From Fen-999 sp035505955 (lineage in GTDB: Bacteria > Pseudomonadota > Gammaproteobacteria > Burkholderiales > Rhodocyclaceae), in the NCBI GenBank assembly GCA_035505955.1, contig DATJQH010000135.1:1-10572 (forward strand): a stretch of 10,572 bases of DNA, in the 5' to 3' direction. The translations under genes and the position numbers were made by a program. Shown here in pieces: positions 3,822 to 10,572 of this stretch (position 1 is its first letter; the number at the start of each line of letters is the position of its first letter). The notes under the pieces are model-generated. The model was given only the letters and a program-made list of their open reading frames with translations, was not told the origin of the DNA and did no database searches.

Positions 3822-6077
3822 ATGCGCCTGTCGCTGCGCTTCATCATTCCACTGATGCTCGCACTTGCCGCGATCGCCTATGCGGTGGTGCCGCTGGTGG
3901 ACCAGTTGACACTGAGCTGGTTCGTGCGCGACCTCGACACTCGGTCGGCGCTGGTTGCCAACACGATCGAGGAGCCGCTGGCCGACCTCGTTCACGATGA
4001 CGAACGGACCAAGCTGGCGGCGCTGCTCAAGAAGCTCGCCCAGGACCAGCGGCTCTATGCCGTCGGCTATTGCGACACGGAGCAACACTGGCTAGTCGCG
4101 ACCGAGAACTACCCGCGCATCCTCGCCTGCGGCTCCATCAATACCTTCCTGACCAGCGAATCGCCGCTGCTGCAAAGCGCCAGCGGCCCGCTGCACGCCT
4201 CGGTCCAGGACATCGCCGCGGACGGCCGGCAGATCGGCCGCCTGGTGCTGGTGCACGACATGAGCTTCGTGCAGCGGCGCAGCGACGAGACGCGCCGCTA
4301 CGCGTTCTACTTCTTTGCCGGACTGGCCGCCGTGGTGTCGATGATCACGGGCATCATCGCGCAGCTCTCCTGGCGCGGCTGGGTGCAAGGCACGCGCGCC
4401 ATCATGCGCGGCGAAGGCCTGCTGCGACCCATCGAAAACGTGGCGGTGCCCGAACTGCAACCGATAGCCAAGGATCTGCACAGCCTGATCCGCGATCTGG
4501 AAGCCGACTTCCACGCGCGCGACGAGGCCCAGATCACGTGGAACCCGGCCGCGCTGCGCACGATCCTGCGCGAGGACCTGCGCGGAGACGACATCCTGGT
4601 CGTCTCCAACCGCGAACCCTACCTGCACCAGCACGACGAACAGCAGGGCATCGTCGTCCAGCGTCCGGCGAGCGGGCTGGTGACCGCGCTCGAGCCGATC
4701 ATGCGCGCCTGTTCGGGCACCTGGATCGCGCACGGCAGCGGCACCGCCGACCGCAGCGTGGTCGATCACGGCGATCGCGTCGCCGTACCGCCCGAGCATC
4801 CGAGCTACAACCTGCGTCGCCTCTGGCTGAACGAGGCGGAGGAAGCGGGCTACTACTACGGCTTCGCCAACGAGGGATTGTGGCCGCTGTGTCACATCGC
4901 GCACGAACGGCCGATCTTCCGCGCCGCCGACTGGCAAATCTATACCGCCGTCAACGAGAAGTTCGCCCGCGCCGCCGCCGACGAGGCGAGGAAGCCGGAT
5001 CCCATCGTCATGGTGCAGGACTACCACCTGGCGGTGATGCCGCGCATCCTGCACGAGATGCTGCCCGAAGCGACCATCATTGCCTTCTGGCACATCCCGT
5101 GGCCGAACCCGGAGACGTTCTCGATCTGTCCGTGGCGGCACGAACTGCTCGACGGCCTCCTGGGCAGCAGCATCCTCGGCTTCCACACGCGGTTCCACTG
5201 CAACAACTTCCTCGACACCGTCGACCGCCTGCTCGAGGCGCGCGTCGACCGCGAGACCTTCACCGTGACCTACCGCGGCCGCGACACCGCCGTGAAGCGC
5301 TACCCGATTTCGATCGCCTGGCCACCCGACGAGGCCGTGACCGCGAAGGGCGTCGCAGAATGCCGCGCCGACGTGCACCGTCGCCACGGCCTGGCCGAAG
5401 ACCATCTGATCGGCGTCGGCGTCGACCGGCTCGACTACACGAAGGGCATCCTGGAGCGCCTCCTCGCCGTCGAACGGTTGCTCGAACTGCAGCCGCGCTG
5501 GCGCGGACAATTCTCGTTCATCCAGATCGCGGCGCCGAGCCGCTCGCGCATTCCGCAGTACCGCGATTTCCAGGCGCTCGTCGAGGCCGCCGCCGCGCGC
5601 ATCAACGACCGTTATGGCGACGACGACTACCGGCCCATCATCCTGCACATCGCGCACCACGAGCCGGCCGACGTCTACGAATATTACCGAGCCGCCGACG
5701 TGTGCGTGGTCAGCAGCCTGCACGACGGCATGAACCTGGTCGCCAAAGAATTCGCGGCCGCACGCGACGACGAGCGCGGCGTGCTGGTACTGAGCCAGTT
5801 CACCGGCGCCGCGCGCGAAATGCCCGAGTCGCTGATCGTGAATCCCTACGACATCGACCAGTTCGCCGGCGCGCTCGGCCAGGCGCTGACGATGCCGCTC
5901 ACAGAGCAGCGCGACCGCATGCGCATCATGCGGGCGCTGGTACGCGAGTTCAACGTCTATCGCTGGGCCGGGCGCATGTTGCTCGACGCTGCCGGCATGC
6001 GCAAGCGTGGCCCGCTGGCTGCCAATGCGTCGGCGCCGCGCCCGCGCCTGGTCCGGATAGCCGGTGCCGGCGGTTGA
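3822..6077 (+). CDS. Membrane-anchored GT20 trehalose-6-phosphate-synthase-like enzyme
   Basis: A 751-residue protein; OtsA is about 470. The extra 250 N-terminal residues hold a transmembrane helix (about 7-27), a roughly 130-residue extracytoplasmic region, a second helix (about 160-182) and a HAMP-like linker (about 183-245). The GT20 catalytic domain runs from about 258 to 735. Residues matching OtsA active-site positions are present: R264 (VVSNREP; OtsA R9), D400 (QDYHLAV; D130), H424 (FWHIPWP; H154), R536 and K541 (VDRLDYTKG; R262 and K267), D635 and E643 (HDGMNLVAKE; D361 and E369). It should therefore transfer glucose from a nucleotide sugar to a sugar- or polyol-phosphate at the inner face of the membrane. 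Trehalose-6-phosphate is the default product. The motifs NREPY, HIPWPNPE and PASGL differ from OtsA, so another acceptor such as glycerol-3-phosphate is possible. No phosphatase gene is in the window. Start: ATG 3822 with GGAGAAGG upstream. Confidence 0.88.
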   Translation: MRLSLRFIIPLMLALAAIAYAVVPLVDQLTLSWFVRDLDTRSALVANTIEEPLADLVHDDERTKLAALLKKLAQDQRLYAVGYCDTEQHWLVATENYPRILACGSINTFLTSESPLLQSASGPLHASVQDIAADGRQIGRLVLVHDMSFVQRRSDETRRYAFYFFAGLAAVVSMITGIIAQLSWRGWVQGTRAIMRGEGLLRPIENVAVPELQPIAKDLHSLIRDLEADFHARDEAQITWNPAALRTILREDLRGDDILVVSNREPYLHQHDEQQGIVVQRPASGLVTALEPIMRACSGTWIAHGSGTADRSVVDHGDRVAVPPEHPSYNLRRLWLNEAEEAGYYYGFANEGLWPLCHIAHERPIFRAADWQIYTAVNEKFARAAADEARKPDPIVMVQDYHLAVMPRILHEMLPEATIIAFWHIPWPNPETFSICPWRHELLDGLLGSSILGFHTRFHCNNFLDTVDRLLEARVDRETFTVTYRGRDTAVKRYPISIAWPPDEAVTAKGVAECRADVHRRHGLAEDHLIGVGVDRLDYTKGILERLLAVERLLELQPRWRGQFSFIQIAAPSRSRIPQYRDFQALVEAAAARINDRYGDDDYRPIILHIAHHEPADVYEYYRAADVCVVSSLHDGMNLVAKEFAAARDDERGVLVLSQFTGAAREMPESLIVNPYDIDQFAGALGQALTMPLTEQRDRMRIMRALVREFNVYRWAGRMLLDAAGMRKRGPLAANASAPRPRLVRIAGAGG

Positions 6078-6083
6078 GCACCG

Positions 6084-6101
6084 TGCAGGCGCAGTCCTAC
6101 A
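6084..6101. promoter_or_regulatory. Inverted-repeat operator C (TGCAGGC-N4-TCCTACA)
   Basis: The right arm is identical to copy B. The left arm TGCAGGC pairs at five of seven positions. It is the likely binding site of the LuxR-type regulator encoded at 410-1045. Confidence 0.65.
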
Positions 6102-6157
6102 AGCGAACCGGCTCAGTCCGACAGATCGCGCCCTGGCGCATCGCTAGGATGGAATCG
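6084..6157 (+). promoter_or_regulatory. 74-bp regulatory element, copy C (lipoprotein promoter)
   Basis: Inverted repeat 6084-6101, then 16 nt, CCGACA (6118-6123), 21 nt, TAGGAT (6145-6150) and GGAATCG (6151-6157). Spacing is identical to copies A and B. It begins 7 bp after the GT20 stop codon. A start near 6157 would give the lipoprotein mRNA an 82-nt leader. Confidence 0.77.
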
Positions 6158-6200
6158 GCACCACCCGCCCCACGCCGCCGCCAGCGACGGCCGTCCCGGC

Positions 6201-6221
6201 CCCCGGGGCGACCGGGGATTT
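6201..6221 (+). terminator. Hairpin with ATTTT tail in the lipoprotein leader (possible attenuator)
   Basis: CCCCGG (6201-6206) pairs with CCGGGG (6212-6217) around a 5-nt loop and is followed at once by ATTTT. It lies inside the predicted leader, ending 17 nt before the ATG at 6239. It could end readthrough from the GT20 gene, attenuate lipoprotein mRNA, or shape access to the Shine-Dalgarno. The stem is short and the T-run has only four bases, so its strength is uncertain. Confidence 0.4.
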
Positions 6222-6238
6222 TCGAAAGGAGAATGACG

Positions 6239-6538
6239 ATGAAGACCAGAACGATGATCGCCGCCCTGCTCGGCCTGCCGCTGCTTATCGGCGCTTGCAA
6301 CAAACCACCGGCGCAGTCGCAGACCAGTTCCATCCCGGATGCGGACAAGCCCGCCGTCGCCTCCACGCCGTCGGCGCAGGACAAGATGATGCAGAACGCT
6401 CCACCGGCCGCAGGCGCACCCGCCCCGGGCACCGCCGACGCGGGCAGCGCAATGCCGTCCACACCGGCGACGCCGGGCGCCATGCCGCCGGCCGACAACA
6501 CGTCGAACCCGCCGGCCAGTACCGGCAAGGGCTACTGA
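6239..6538 (+). CDS. Small Pro/Ala-rich lipoprotein, function unknown
   Basis: A 99-residue exported lipoprotein without a recognisable folded domain. ATG 6239 is preferred over ATG 6233 because AAAGGAG (6225-6231) is then seven bases away, against one base for the earlier ATG. The signal peptide MKTRTMIAALLGLPLLIGAC places lipidated C20 after a lipobox of the form IGAC. Asn at +2 does not signal inner-membrane retention, so the outer membrane is likely. The mature part is low-complexity, rich in Pro, Ala, Ser, Thr, Gly and Met, and ends STGKGY, which suggests a disordered tether or spacer. The gene has its own copy of the regulatory element (6084-6157), so it should be induced together with the EF-hand, BON and GT20 genes. 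The family was not recognised. Confidence 0.82.
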   Translation: MKTRTMIAALLGLPLLIGACNKPPAQSQTSSIPDADKPAVASTPSAQDKMMQNAPPAAGAPAPGTADAGSAMPSTPATPGAMPPADNTSNPPASTGKGY

Positions 6539-6573
6539 GGCCGGCTTCAGACCCGTTTCAGCACTGCCGCTGC

Positions 6574-6604
6574 GGCCGACGCCACCCTGCAGGCGGCGTC
6601 GGCC
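6574..6604 (+). terminator. Hairpin terminator after the lipoprotein gene
   Basis: GGCCGACGCC (6574-6583) pairs perfectly with GGCGTCGGCC (6595-6604) around an 11-nt loop, 35 nt after the lipoprotein stop. Only two Ts follow. GC-rich genomes often use such hairpins, so it is a likely but not classical terminator. It separates the stress-type cluster from the c-di-GMP gene. Confidence 0.6.
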
Positions 6605-6680
6605 TTGCGCCACCTGGTATTCCGGTGGCATCATTAGCACATATGCATGACAAAGCCCCGCCGCGCAGCGGCGCCCGATC

Positions 6681-9600
6681 ATGACGTTCGCGCGCAAGGT
6701 GCGCTGGCTGTTGCTTTGGGCCCTGCTTCCGGTCCTGCTGGCGCTGGGTGCCCTGTTCCTCGTCCTCTACGAACGCGAGCGGAACAACCTGCAGGAAGAC
6801 TTCGAGCAGGACGCGCGGGAAATGAGCCAGCGCCTCGACGATCGGCTGCTCGGCGTGCAGCGCTTCCTGCAGGCACTGGCGGAGACCTCGCGCCAATTCG
6901 ACGCGGGCGACCCGGCGGTATTGCGGCAATACCTGCGCGCGACACTGTCGGCGAGCGGCATCGCGGATGCCATCGTCGTCACCGACGCAACCGGGCAGCA
7001 GATCGTCAACACGCTGCTTGAGGACGAGCAGCCGCTGCCGCGCACGCGAGACATGGAACGCGTGCAGCAGATGTTCGCCACCGGCAAGCCGCTGATCTCC
7101 AACCTGGTAACCGGCACGGTGGCGCGCAGGCCGCTCGTCACCGTCGACGTGCCCGTGGTGCGCAACGGCCGCGTGCTGTACGATCTCAACGCGGTGCTGC
7201 TGTCGACACGCCTCGACGGCATGCTCCAGACGCAGCGCATGCCGGCAGGATGGATGTCCGTCATCTTCGACCGCACGGGCACGGTGGCCGCCCAGAGCGG
7301 AATTTCCGACTCATACATCGGGCGCAAGGTGATCGCTGCCGGGCCCGAACCGCTGGCCGGCCAGCAGGCTTTCTTCGACACCGAAGGGCCGGAGGGCGCC
7401 GAGATCACCGCCGCCTTCGCGCGCTCGGAGGCCACGGGATTCGGCGTCGCACTGGGCGTTCCCAAGGCCGTGCTGCTCAAGCAGATGGCCGGCGATCTGG
7501 CGCTGCCGCTGCTCGCCGTCCTTGGCGCGCTGGCTGCGAGCATGTTCATGATCTGGCGCTTCGGCGCCCTGCTCGAAGGGCGCCGGCGCTCCGAGTTCGT
7601 CGTGCGCGCGGAACGCGAGCGGCTCAACGACATCCTCGACACGCTGCCGGCGTTCGTCGCGCTCATCGATCCGGACTATCGCGTCAGGTTCGTCAACCGG
7701 GGCTACCGCGAGCGGCTCGGCGAGACAGGCGACAGGCGATGCTACGAGGCTTTGCTCGATCGGACCGAGCCGTGTCAGGGATGCAAGGTCGATTCACTTT
7801 TCGCTCGCGGCGGCAGCGACCGGTGGGAATGGTCGGGACCGAACGGCCACACCTACGAAGTTTACGGGCGCGCCATGACGGGCCCCGACGGCAACCCGGT
7901 CGTTCTGCAGGGCGGCGTCGACATCACCGAGCGCAAGGCCGCCGAACAGACCCAGGCGCGCCTGAACCGATCCCTGCGCCTCGTGAGCGAATGCAACGCC
8001 GCGATCGTGCATCACAGCGACGAGACGGCGCTGCTCGATGCGATCTGCGGGCTGATGGTGACCACCGGCGAATACAGGATGGCGTGGGTCGGCGTCGCCG
8101 AGAACGATGCCGGCCGGACCGTGCGGCCCGTGGCGGTGGCCGGCGACGACAGCGACTACCTGCACACGATCCGGGTGTCCTGGGGCGACAACGAACTCGG
8201 CCGCGGCCCGACGGGCACCGCGGTGCGCCTGCGCCAGACGCAGATCAATCAGGACGTGCTGACCAATCCGGCCATGGCCCCGTGGCGCGAGGCAGCACTG
8301 CGGCGCGGCTACCAGTCCAGCATCGCGCTGCCACTCGCAAATGGCGAGACCGTGATCGGCGTGCTGATGGTATACAGCAGCGAGGCCATGGCCTTCCAGG
8401 CCGACGAAGTTAAACTGCTCGAACGGCTCGCGGCAGATTTGGCGTTCGGCATGGTCGCTATTCGCACGGAGGAGGCCCGGCTCAATGCCGTGGCCGGGCA
8501 ATGGGCCATCGAGGAACGCTACCGGCTCGTGCTCGACAATGCAGCCGACGCCGTGCTGGTCAATAACTCCGACCTGAACATCCTCTACGCCAACCGCGAG
8601 GCAGCGCAGCTGCTCGGCTACGAACCGTACGAACTGGAGGGACGTCGCGTCACGGACATCGTGCCGCGTGCGGCGGCCGCCGCCGCGCGTGAGCGCTTCG
8701 AGCACCTGCGCGCGCAGGGACACATGCGCGCCGAACTGGACCTGCTGTGCAGCGACGGCCGCATCGTGCCCGTGGAACTCAACGCCGTGCAGCTTCCAGG
8801 CGGCGACAGCTACGGCTCCTATCGCGACATCACGGACCGCAAGCGCTTCGAGGCCGAGCTGCAGTACCGCGCGACGCACGATGCGCTGACCGGCCTCGCC
8901 AACCGCAGCATGCTCGCCGACCGCATCGACCAGTCGATTGTGCATGCGCGCCGCACCGGCCGCCTGGTCGCCATCATGCTGCTCGACCTCGACCGCTTCA
9001 AGCTGATCAACGACAGCCTCGGGCACGAGGTCGGCGATGCCATGCTGAAAACGCTGGCGCTGGGACTCTCCGCCAGCGTGCGCCCCGGCGACACCGTGGC
9101 GCGCTTCGGCGGCGACGAGTTCATGATCGTCGCGGCGGACCTCGCCGTCGCCGAGGACGCGGCCACGGTCGGCTACAAGCTGCTCGATGCCGTCACGCAG
9201 CCGCTCGACGCGGCGGGGCATCGCATCGTCACCACGGCCAGCCTCGGCATCTCGCTGTTCCCGCGCGATGGCGAGTCGAGCAGCGACCTGATCCGCAACG
9301 CCGATGTCGCCATGTACCGGGCAAAGGACCTCGGCCGCAACGCGTTCCAGTTCTACGCGCCGGAGATGAATGCGCGCACGCTGGAACGCCTCGAACTGGA
9401 AGGCGAACTGCGGCGCGCGCTGGCGCAGGGCGAACTGGAGCTTGCCTACCAGCCCAAGGTCGACCTGCACGAGGGCCGCATCGTCGGCGCGGAAGCCCTG
9501 ATCCGCTGGCGCCACCCGAAACGCGGCATGGTATCGCCGGGCGAGTTCATCCCGCTCGCGGAGGAGACCGGGCTCATCGTGCCCATCGGCCAATGGGTAA

Positions 9601-10172
9601 TCGAAACCGCCTGCGCACAGATCAAGCGCTGGCGCCGCGAAGGCATAGGCGACGTCGCCATCGCGGTGAACATTTCCGCGCGCCAGTTCCAGCATCGCGG
9701 CCTCGTAGACGTCATCGACCGCTCGCTGCGCAACGCCGATCTGCACGGCGGCTTCCTCGACCTCGAAGTCACCGAGTCCGCGATCATGGCGAACCCCGAC
9801 GAGACCACGCGCCAGCTCGAGCGCCTGAAGGGGCTCGGCGTCTCGATCTCGCTCGACGACTTTGGCACCGGCTATTCGAGCCTCGGCTACCTCAAGCGCT
9901 TTCCGATCGACTGCCTCAAGGTCGACCAGTCCTTCGTGCGCGACATCGCGCACGACAGCGACGACGCCGCCATCGTCCAGCTGGTCATCGCACTCGGCCA
10001 CAGCCTTGGCCACACCGTGATCGCCGAAGGCGTCGAGACCGAAGGCCAGTTGCACTTCCTCCGCCGCAACCGCTGCGACCAGATGCAGGGCTACCTGTTC
10101 AGCCGCCCGGTTCCCGCCGGCGACTTCGCCGCGCTCGTACGGGAAGACCGCCGGCTCGCCACGGTGCATTGA
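6681..10172 (+). CDS. dCACHE-PAS-GAF-PAS-GGDEF-EAL cyclic di-GMP enzyme
   Basis: A 1163-residue inner-membrane protein for making and/or breaking cyclic di-GMP. ATG 6681 is the only start in this frame after TGA 6648, although no clear Shine-Dalgarno precedes it. Transmembrane helices at about 9-29 and 273-292 enclose a roughly 240-residue extracytoplasmic dCACHE-type sensor (VVTDATGQQIVNT; SVIFDRTGTVAAQSG). Cytoplasmic part: PAS about 312-420 with a CQGC motif and DITERK end; GAF about 430-595; PAS about 612-727 ending DITDRKRFE; GGDEF about 728-890 with intact GGDEF at 810-814 and an RxxD inhibitory site at 801-804; EAL about 905-1155 with EAL at 938-940 and the conserved NIS, EVTES, DDFGTGYSS, KVDQSF and AEGVET motifs. 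Both catalytic domains look active, so net output probably depends on ligand and on PAS/GAF state. It sits after a hairpin terminator and has no copy of the 74-bp element, so it is probably a separate unit. Confidence 0.95.
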   Translation: MTFARKVRWLLLWALLPVLLALGALFLVLYERERNNLQEDFEQDAREMSQRLDDRLLGVQRFLQALAETSRQFDAGDPAVLRQYLRATLSASGIADAIVVTDATGQQIVNTLLEDEQPLPRTRDMERVQQMFATGKPLISNLVTGTVARRPLVTVDVPVVRNGRVLYDLNAVLLSTRLDGMLQTQRMPAGWMSVIFDRTGTVAAQSGISDSYIGRKVIAAGPEPLAGQQAFFDTEGPEGAEITAAFARSEATGFGVALGVPKAVLLKQMAGDLALPLLAVLGALAASMFMIWRFGALLEGRRRSEFVVRAERERLNDILDTLPAFVALIDPDYRVRFVNRGYRERLGETGDRRCYEALLDRTEPCQGCKVDSLFARGGSDRWEWSGPNGHTYEVYGRAMTGPDGNPVVLQGGVDITERKAAEQTQARLNRSLRLVSECNAAIVHHSDETALLDAICGLMVTTGEYRMAWVGVAENDAGRTVRPVAVAGDDSDYLHTIRVSWGDNELGRGPTGTAVRLRQTQINQDVLTNPAMAPWREAALRRGYQSSIALPLANGETVIGVLMVYSSEAMAFQADEVKLLERLAADLAFGMVAIRTEEARLNAVAGQWAIEERYRLVLDNAADAVLVNNSDLNILYANREAAQLLGYEPYELEGRRVTDIVPRAAAAAARERFEHLRAQGHMRAELDLLCSDGRIVPVELNAVQLPGGDSYGSYRDITDRKRFEAELQYRATHDALTGLANRSMLADRIDQSIVHARRTGRLVAIMLLDLDRFKLINDSLGHEVGDAMLKTLALGLSASVRPGDTVARFGGDEFMIVAADLAVAEDAATVGYKLLDAVTQPLDAAGHRIVTTASLGISLFPRDGESSSDLIRNADVAMYRAKDLGRNAFQFYAPEMNARTLERLELEGELRRALAQGELELAYQPKVDLHEGRIVGAEALIRWRHPKRGMVSPGEFIPLAEETGLIVPIGQWVIETACAQIKRWRREGIGDVAIAVNISARQFQHRGLVDVIDRSLRNADLHGGFLDLEVTESAIMANPDETTRQLERLKGLGVSISLDDFGTGYSSLGYLKRFPIDCLKVDQSFVRDIAHDSDDAAIVQLVIALGHSLGHTVIAEGVETEGQLHFLRRNRCDQMQGYLFSRPVPAGDFAALVREDRRLATVH

Positions 10173-10177
10173 ACCGC

Positions 10178-10206
10178 CGAAAGTCAGCCCCCCTGGTACG
10201 CCGTGC
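10178..10206 (+). repeat. 29-nt intergenic repeat, copy 2
   Basis: CGAAAGTCAGCCC (10178-10190) and GGTACGCCGTGC (10195-10206) match copy 1 at 154-182 with the same 4-nt gap. This copy begins 6 bp after the GGDEF-EAL stop and 76 bp before the next start codon. Both copies follow a + strand gene and face a new transcription unit, which suggests a promoter or operator role. Confidence 0.7.
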
Positions 10207-10241
10207 GCGGGTGTTGCGGCTGATCGGCGATCCCGCGCGGG

Positions 10242-10247
10242 TACACT
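10242..10247 (+). promoter_or_regulatory. Possible -10 hexamer TACACT, near-leaderless transcript
   Basis: TACACT lies 6 bp before the ATG at 10254, so a start site about seven bases downstream would fall at or next to the start codon. No Shine-Dalgarno precedes this ATG, which fits a leaderless or nearly leaderless mRNA. No good -35 hexamer is seen at 17 bp; TTGCGG (10214-10219) is 22 bp away. Confidence 0.35.
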
Positions 10248-10253
10248 GTGCCG

Positions 10254-10572
10254 ATGAGAGTCATTGCCCGAACGTTGCCGGTGCTCGTCATCCTCTGGAC
10301 CGCACACGCGTTTGCCCAGCCGCGCGCAGGCATCGTCACGATCGTGACCGGCGGTGACACCTTTACCCTGACCGACGACGGCCAGCGGCAGCAGCGCGTG
10401 CGCCTGGCCGGCATCGCGGCGCCGGACGCGGCCACGCCTGCGGGCATGCGCTCGAAGGCCGAGCTTTCGGCGCTGGTGTTCAGCCGCCGCGTCGCGGTCT
10501 ACGGCAGCCGGATCGACCGCGAAGGCTACCTGGTCGGCAAGGTGGCGGTCACAGAGGGGAACTGCGCAGGGC
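10254..10572 (+). CDS. Secreted staphylococcal-nuclease-like protein, N-terminal fragment
   Basis: 106 codons are visible before the window ends. A signal peptide (MRVIARTLPVLVILWTAHAFA, likely cleaved after A21) precedes an OB-fold nuclease-like domain: GIVTIVTGGDTFTL (26-39), RVRLAGIAAPD (48-58), SKAELSALVFSRRVAVYG (67-84), DREGYLVGKV (88-97). Compared with micrococcal nuclease, D35 (for D21) and R50 (for R35) are kept. The D40 position is A55, E43 is D58, and the R87 position appears to be Y92. Loss of two or three catalytic positions suggests weak or no nuclease activity, perhaps a binding role. It lacks a Shine-Dalgarno and follows the second 29-nt repeat. The C-terminus is outside the window. 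Confidence 0.75.
   Translation, partial: MRVIARTLPVLVILWTAHAFAQPRAGIVTIVTGGDTFTLTDDGQRQQRVRLAGIAAPDAATPAGMRSKAELSALVFSRRVAVYGSRIDREGYLVGKVAVTEGNCAG

Noticed and set aside
4092..5723. 543-codon open frame on - opposite the GT20 gene
   Set aside because: It is antisense to a gene with all catalytic residues and has no recognisable motif or ribosome-binding site.
4070..6538. 822-codon open frame on + overlapping the GT20 gene and continuing into the lipoprotein
   Set aside because: Its first part is an Arg/Pro-rich out-of-frame reading of the GT20 gene. Only the last 100 codons, from the ATG at 6239 with its own Shine-Dalgarno and signal peptide, are a real gene.
7794..10307. 837-codon open frame on - opposite the GGDEF-EAL gene
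   Set aside because: It is antisense to intact PAS, GAF, GGDEF and EAL motifs and has no domain of its own.
1..10572. CRISPR array, tRNA, rRNA, insertion sequence or prophage genes
   Set aside because: No regularly spaced direct repeats, no cloverleaf or rRNA-like sequence, no transposase or integrase and no terminal inverted repeats were seen.

Overview
The window is about 67% G+C (estimated by eye), densely coded, and has strong Shine-Dalgarno sequences. Its gene families (CHASE3 histidine kinase with a NarL-type regulator, BON lipoprotein, GT20 synthase, dCACHE-PAS-GAF-PAS-GGDEF-EAL protein) suggest a free-living proteobacterium. I would guess a betaproteobacterium of the Rhodocyclales/Burkholderiales type, but no rRNA or other phylogenetic marker is present, so this is inference.

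Layout: (1) 1-153, the last 50 codons of an MFS transporter. (2) 154-409, an intergenic region with a 29-nt repeat, a regulatory element pointing left, and an 11-bp-phased direct repeat. (3) 410-1448 (+), a NarL/LuxR-type response regulator and a stand-alone receiver. These converge with a CHASE3/HisKA_3 histidine kinase (1430-2815, -), and the 3' ends overlap by 19 bp. (4) 2816-3045, the divergent control region between the kinase and a + strand group: secreted EF-hand protein (3046-3351), BON lipoprotein (3413-3730) and a membrane-anchored GT20 trehalose-6-phosphate-synthase-like enzyme (3822-6077). (5) 6078-6238, a second control region, then a Pro/Ala-rich lipoprotein (6239-6538) closed by a hairpin. 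(6) 6681-10172, a 1163-aa transmembrane c-di-GMP synthase/phosphodiesterase hybrid. (7) 10173-10253, a second copy of the 29-nt repeat, then the start of a secreted staphylococcal-nuclease-like protein that runs off the end.

The main finding is a regulatory element of exactly 74 bp that occurs three times (252-325 on -, 2858-2931 on +, 6084-6157 on +). Each copy has an 18-bp inverted repeat (consensus TGYRGGM, N4, TCCTACA), then 16 nt, CYGACA, 21 nt, TASSAT and GGMATCG, with identical spacing in all three. One copy lies upstream of the response regulator, one between the kinase and the EF-hand/BON/GT20 genes, and one before the Pro/Ala-rich lipoprotein. The simplest reading is a self-contained envelope or osmotic/desiccation stress module. 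The kinase senses an envelope signal and phosphorylates the NarL-type regulator. The regulator binds the inverted repeat, activates the secreted and lipoprotein genes and the membrane-tethered GT20 enzyme, and adjusts its own two-component genes from the back side of the same sites. The stand-alone receiver may be a phosphate sink or side branch. The site-to-regulator link and the signal are inference; the element and its spacing are seen directly.
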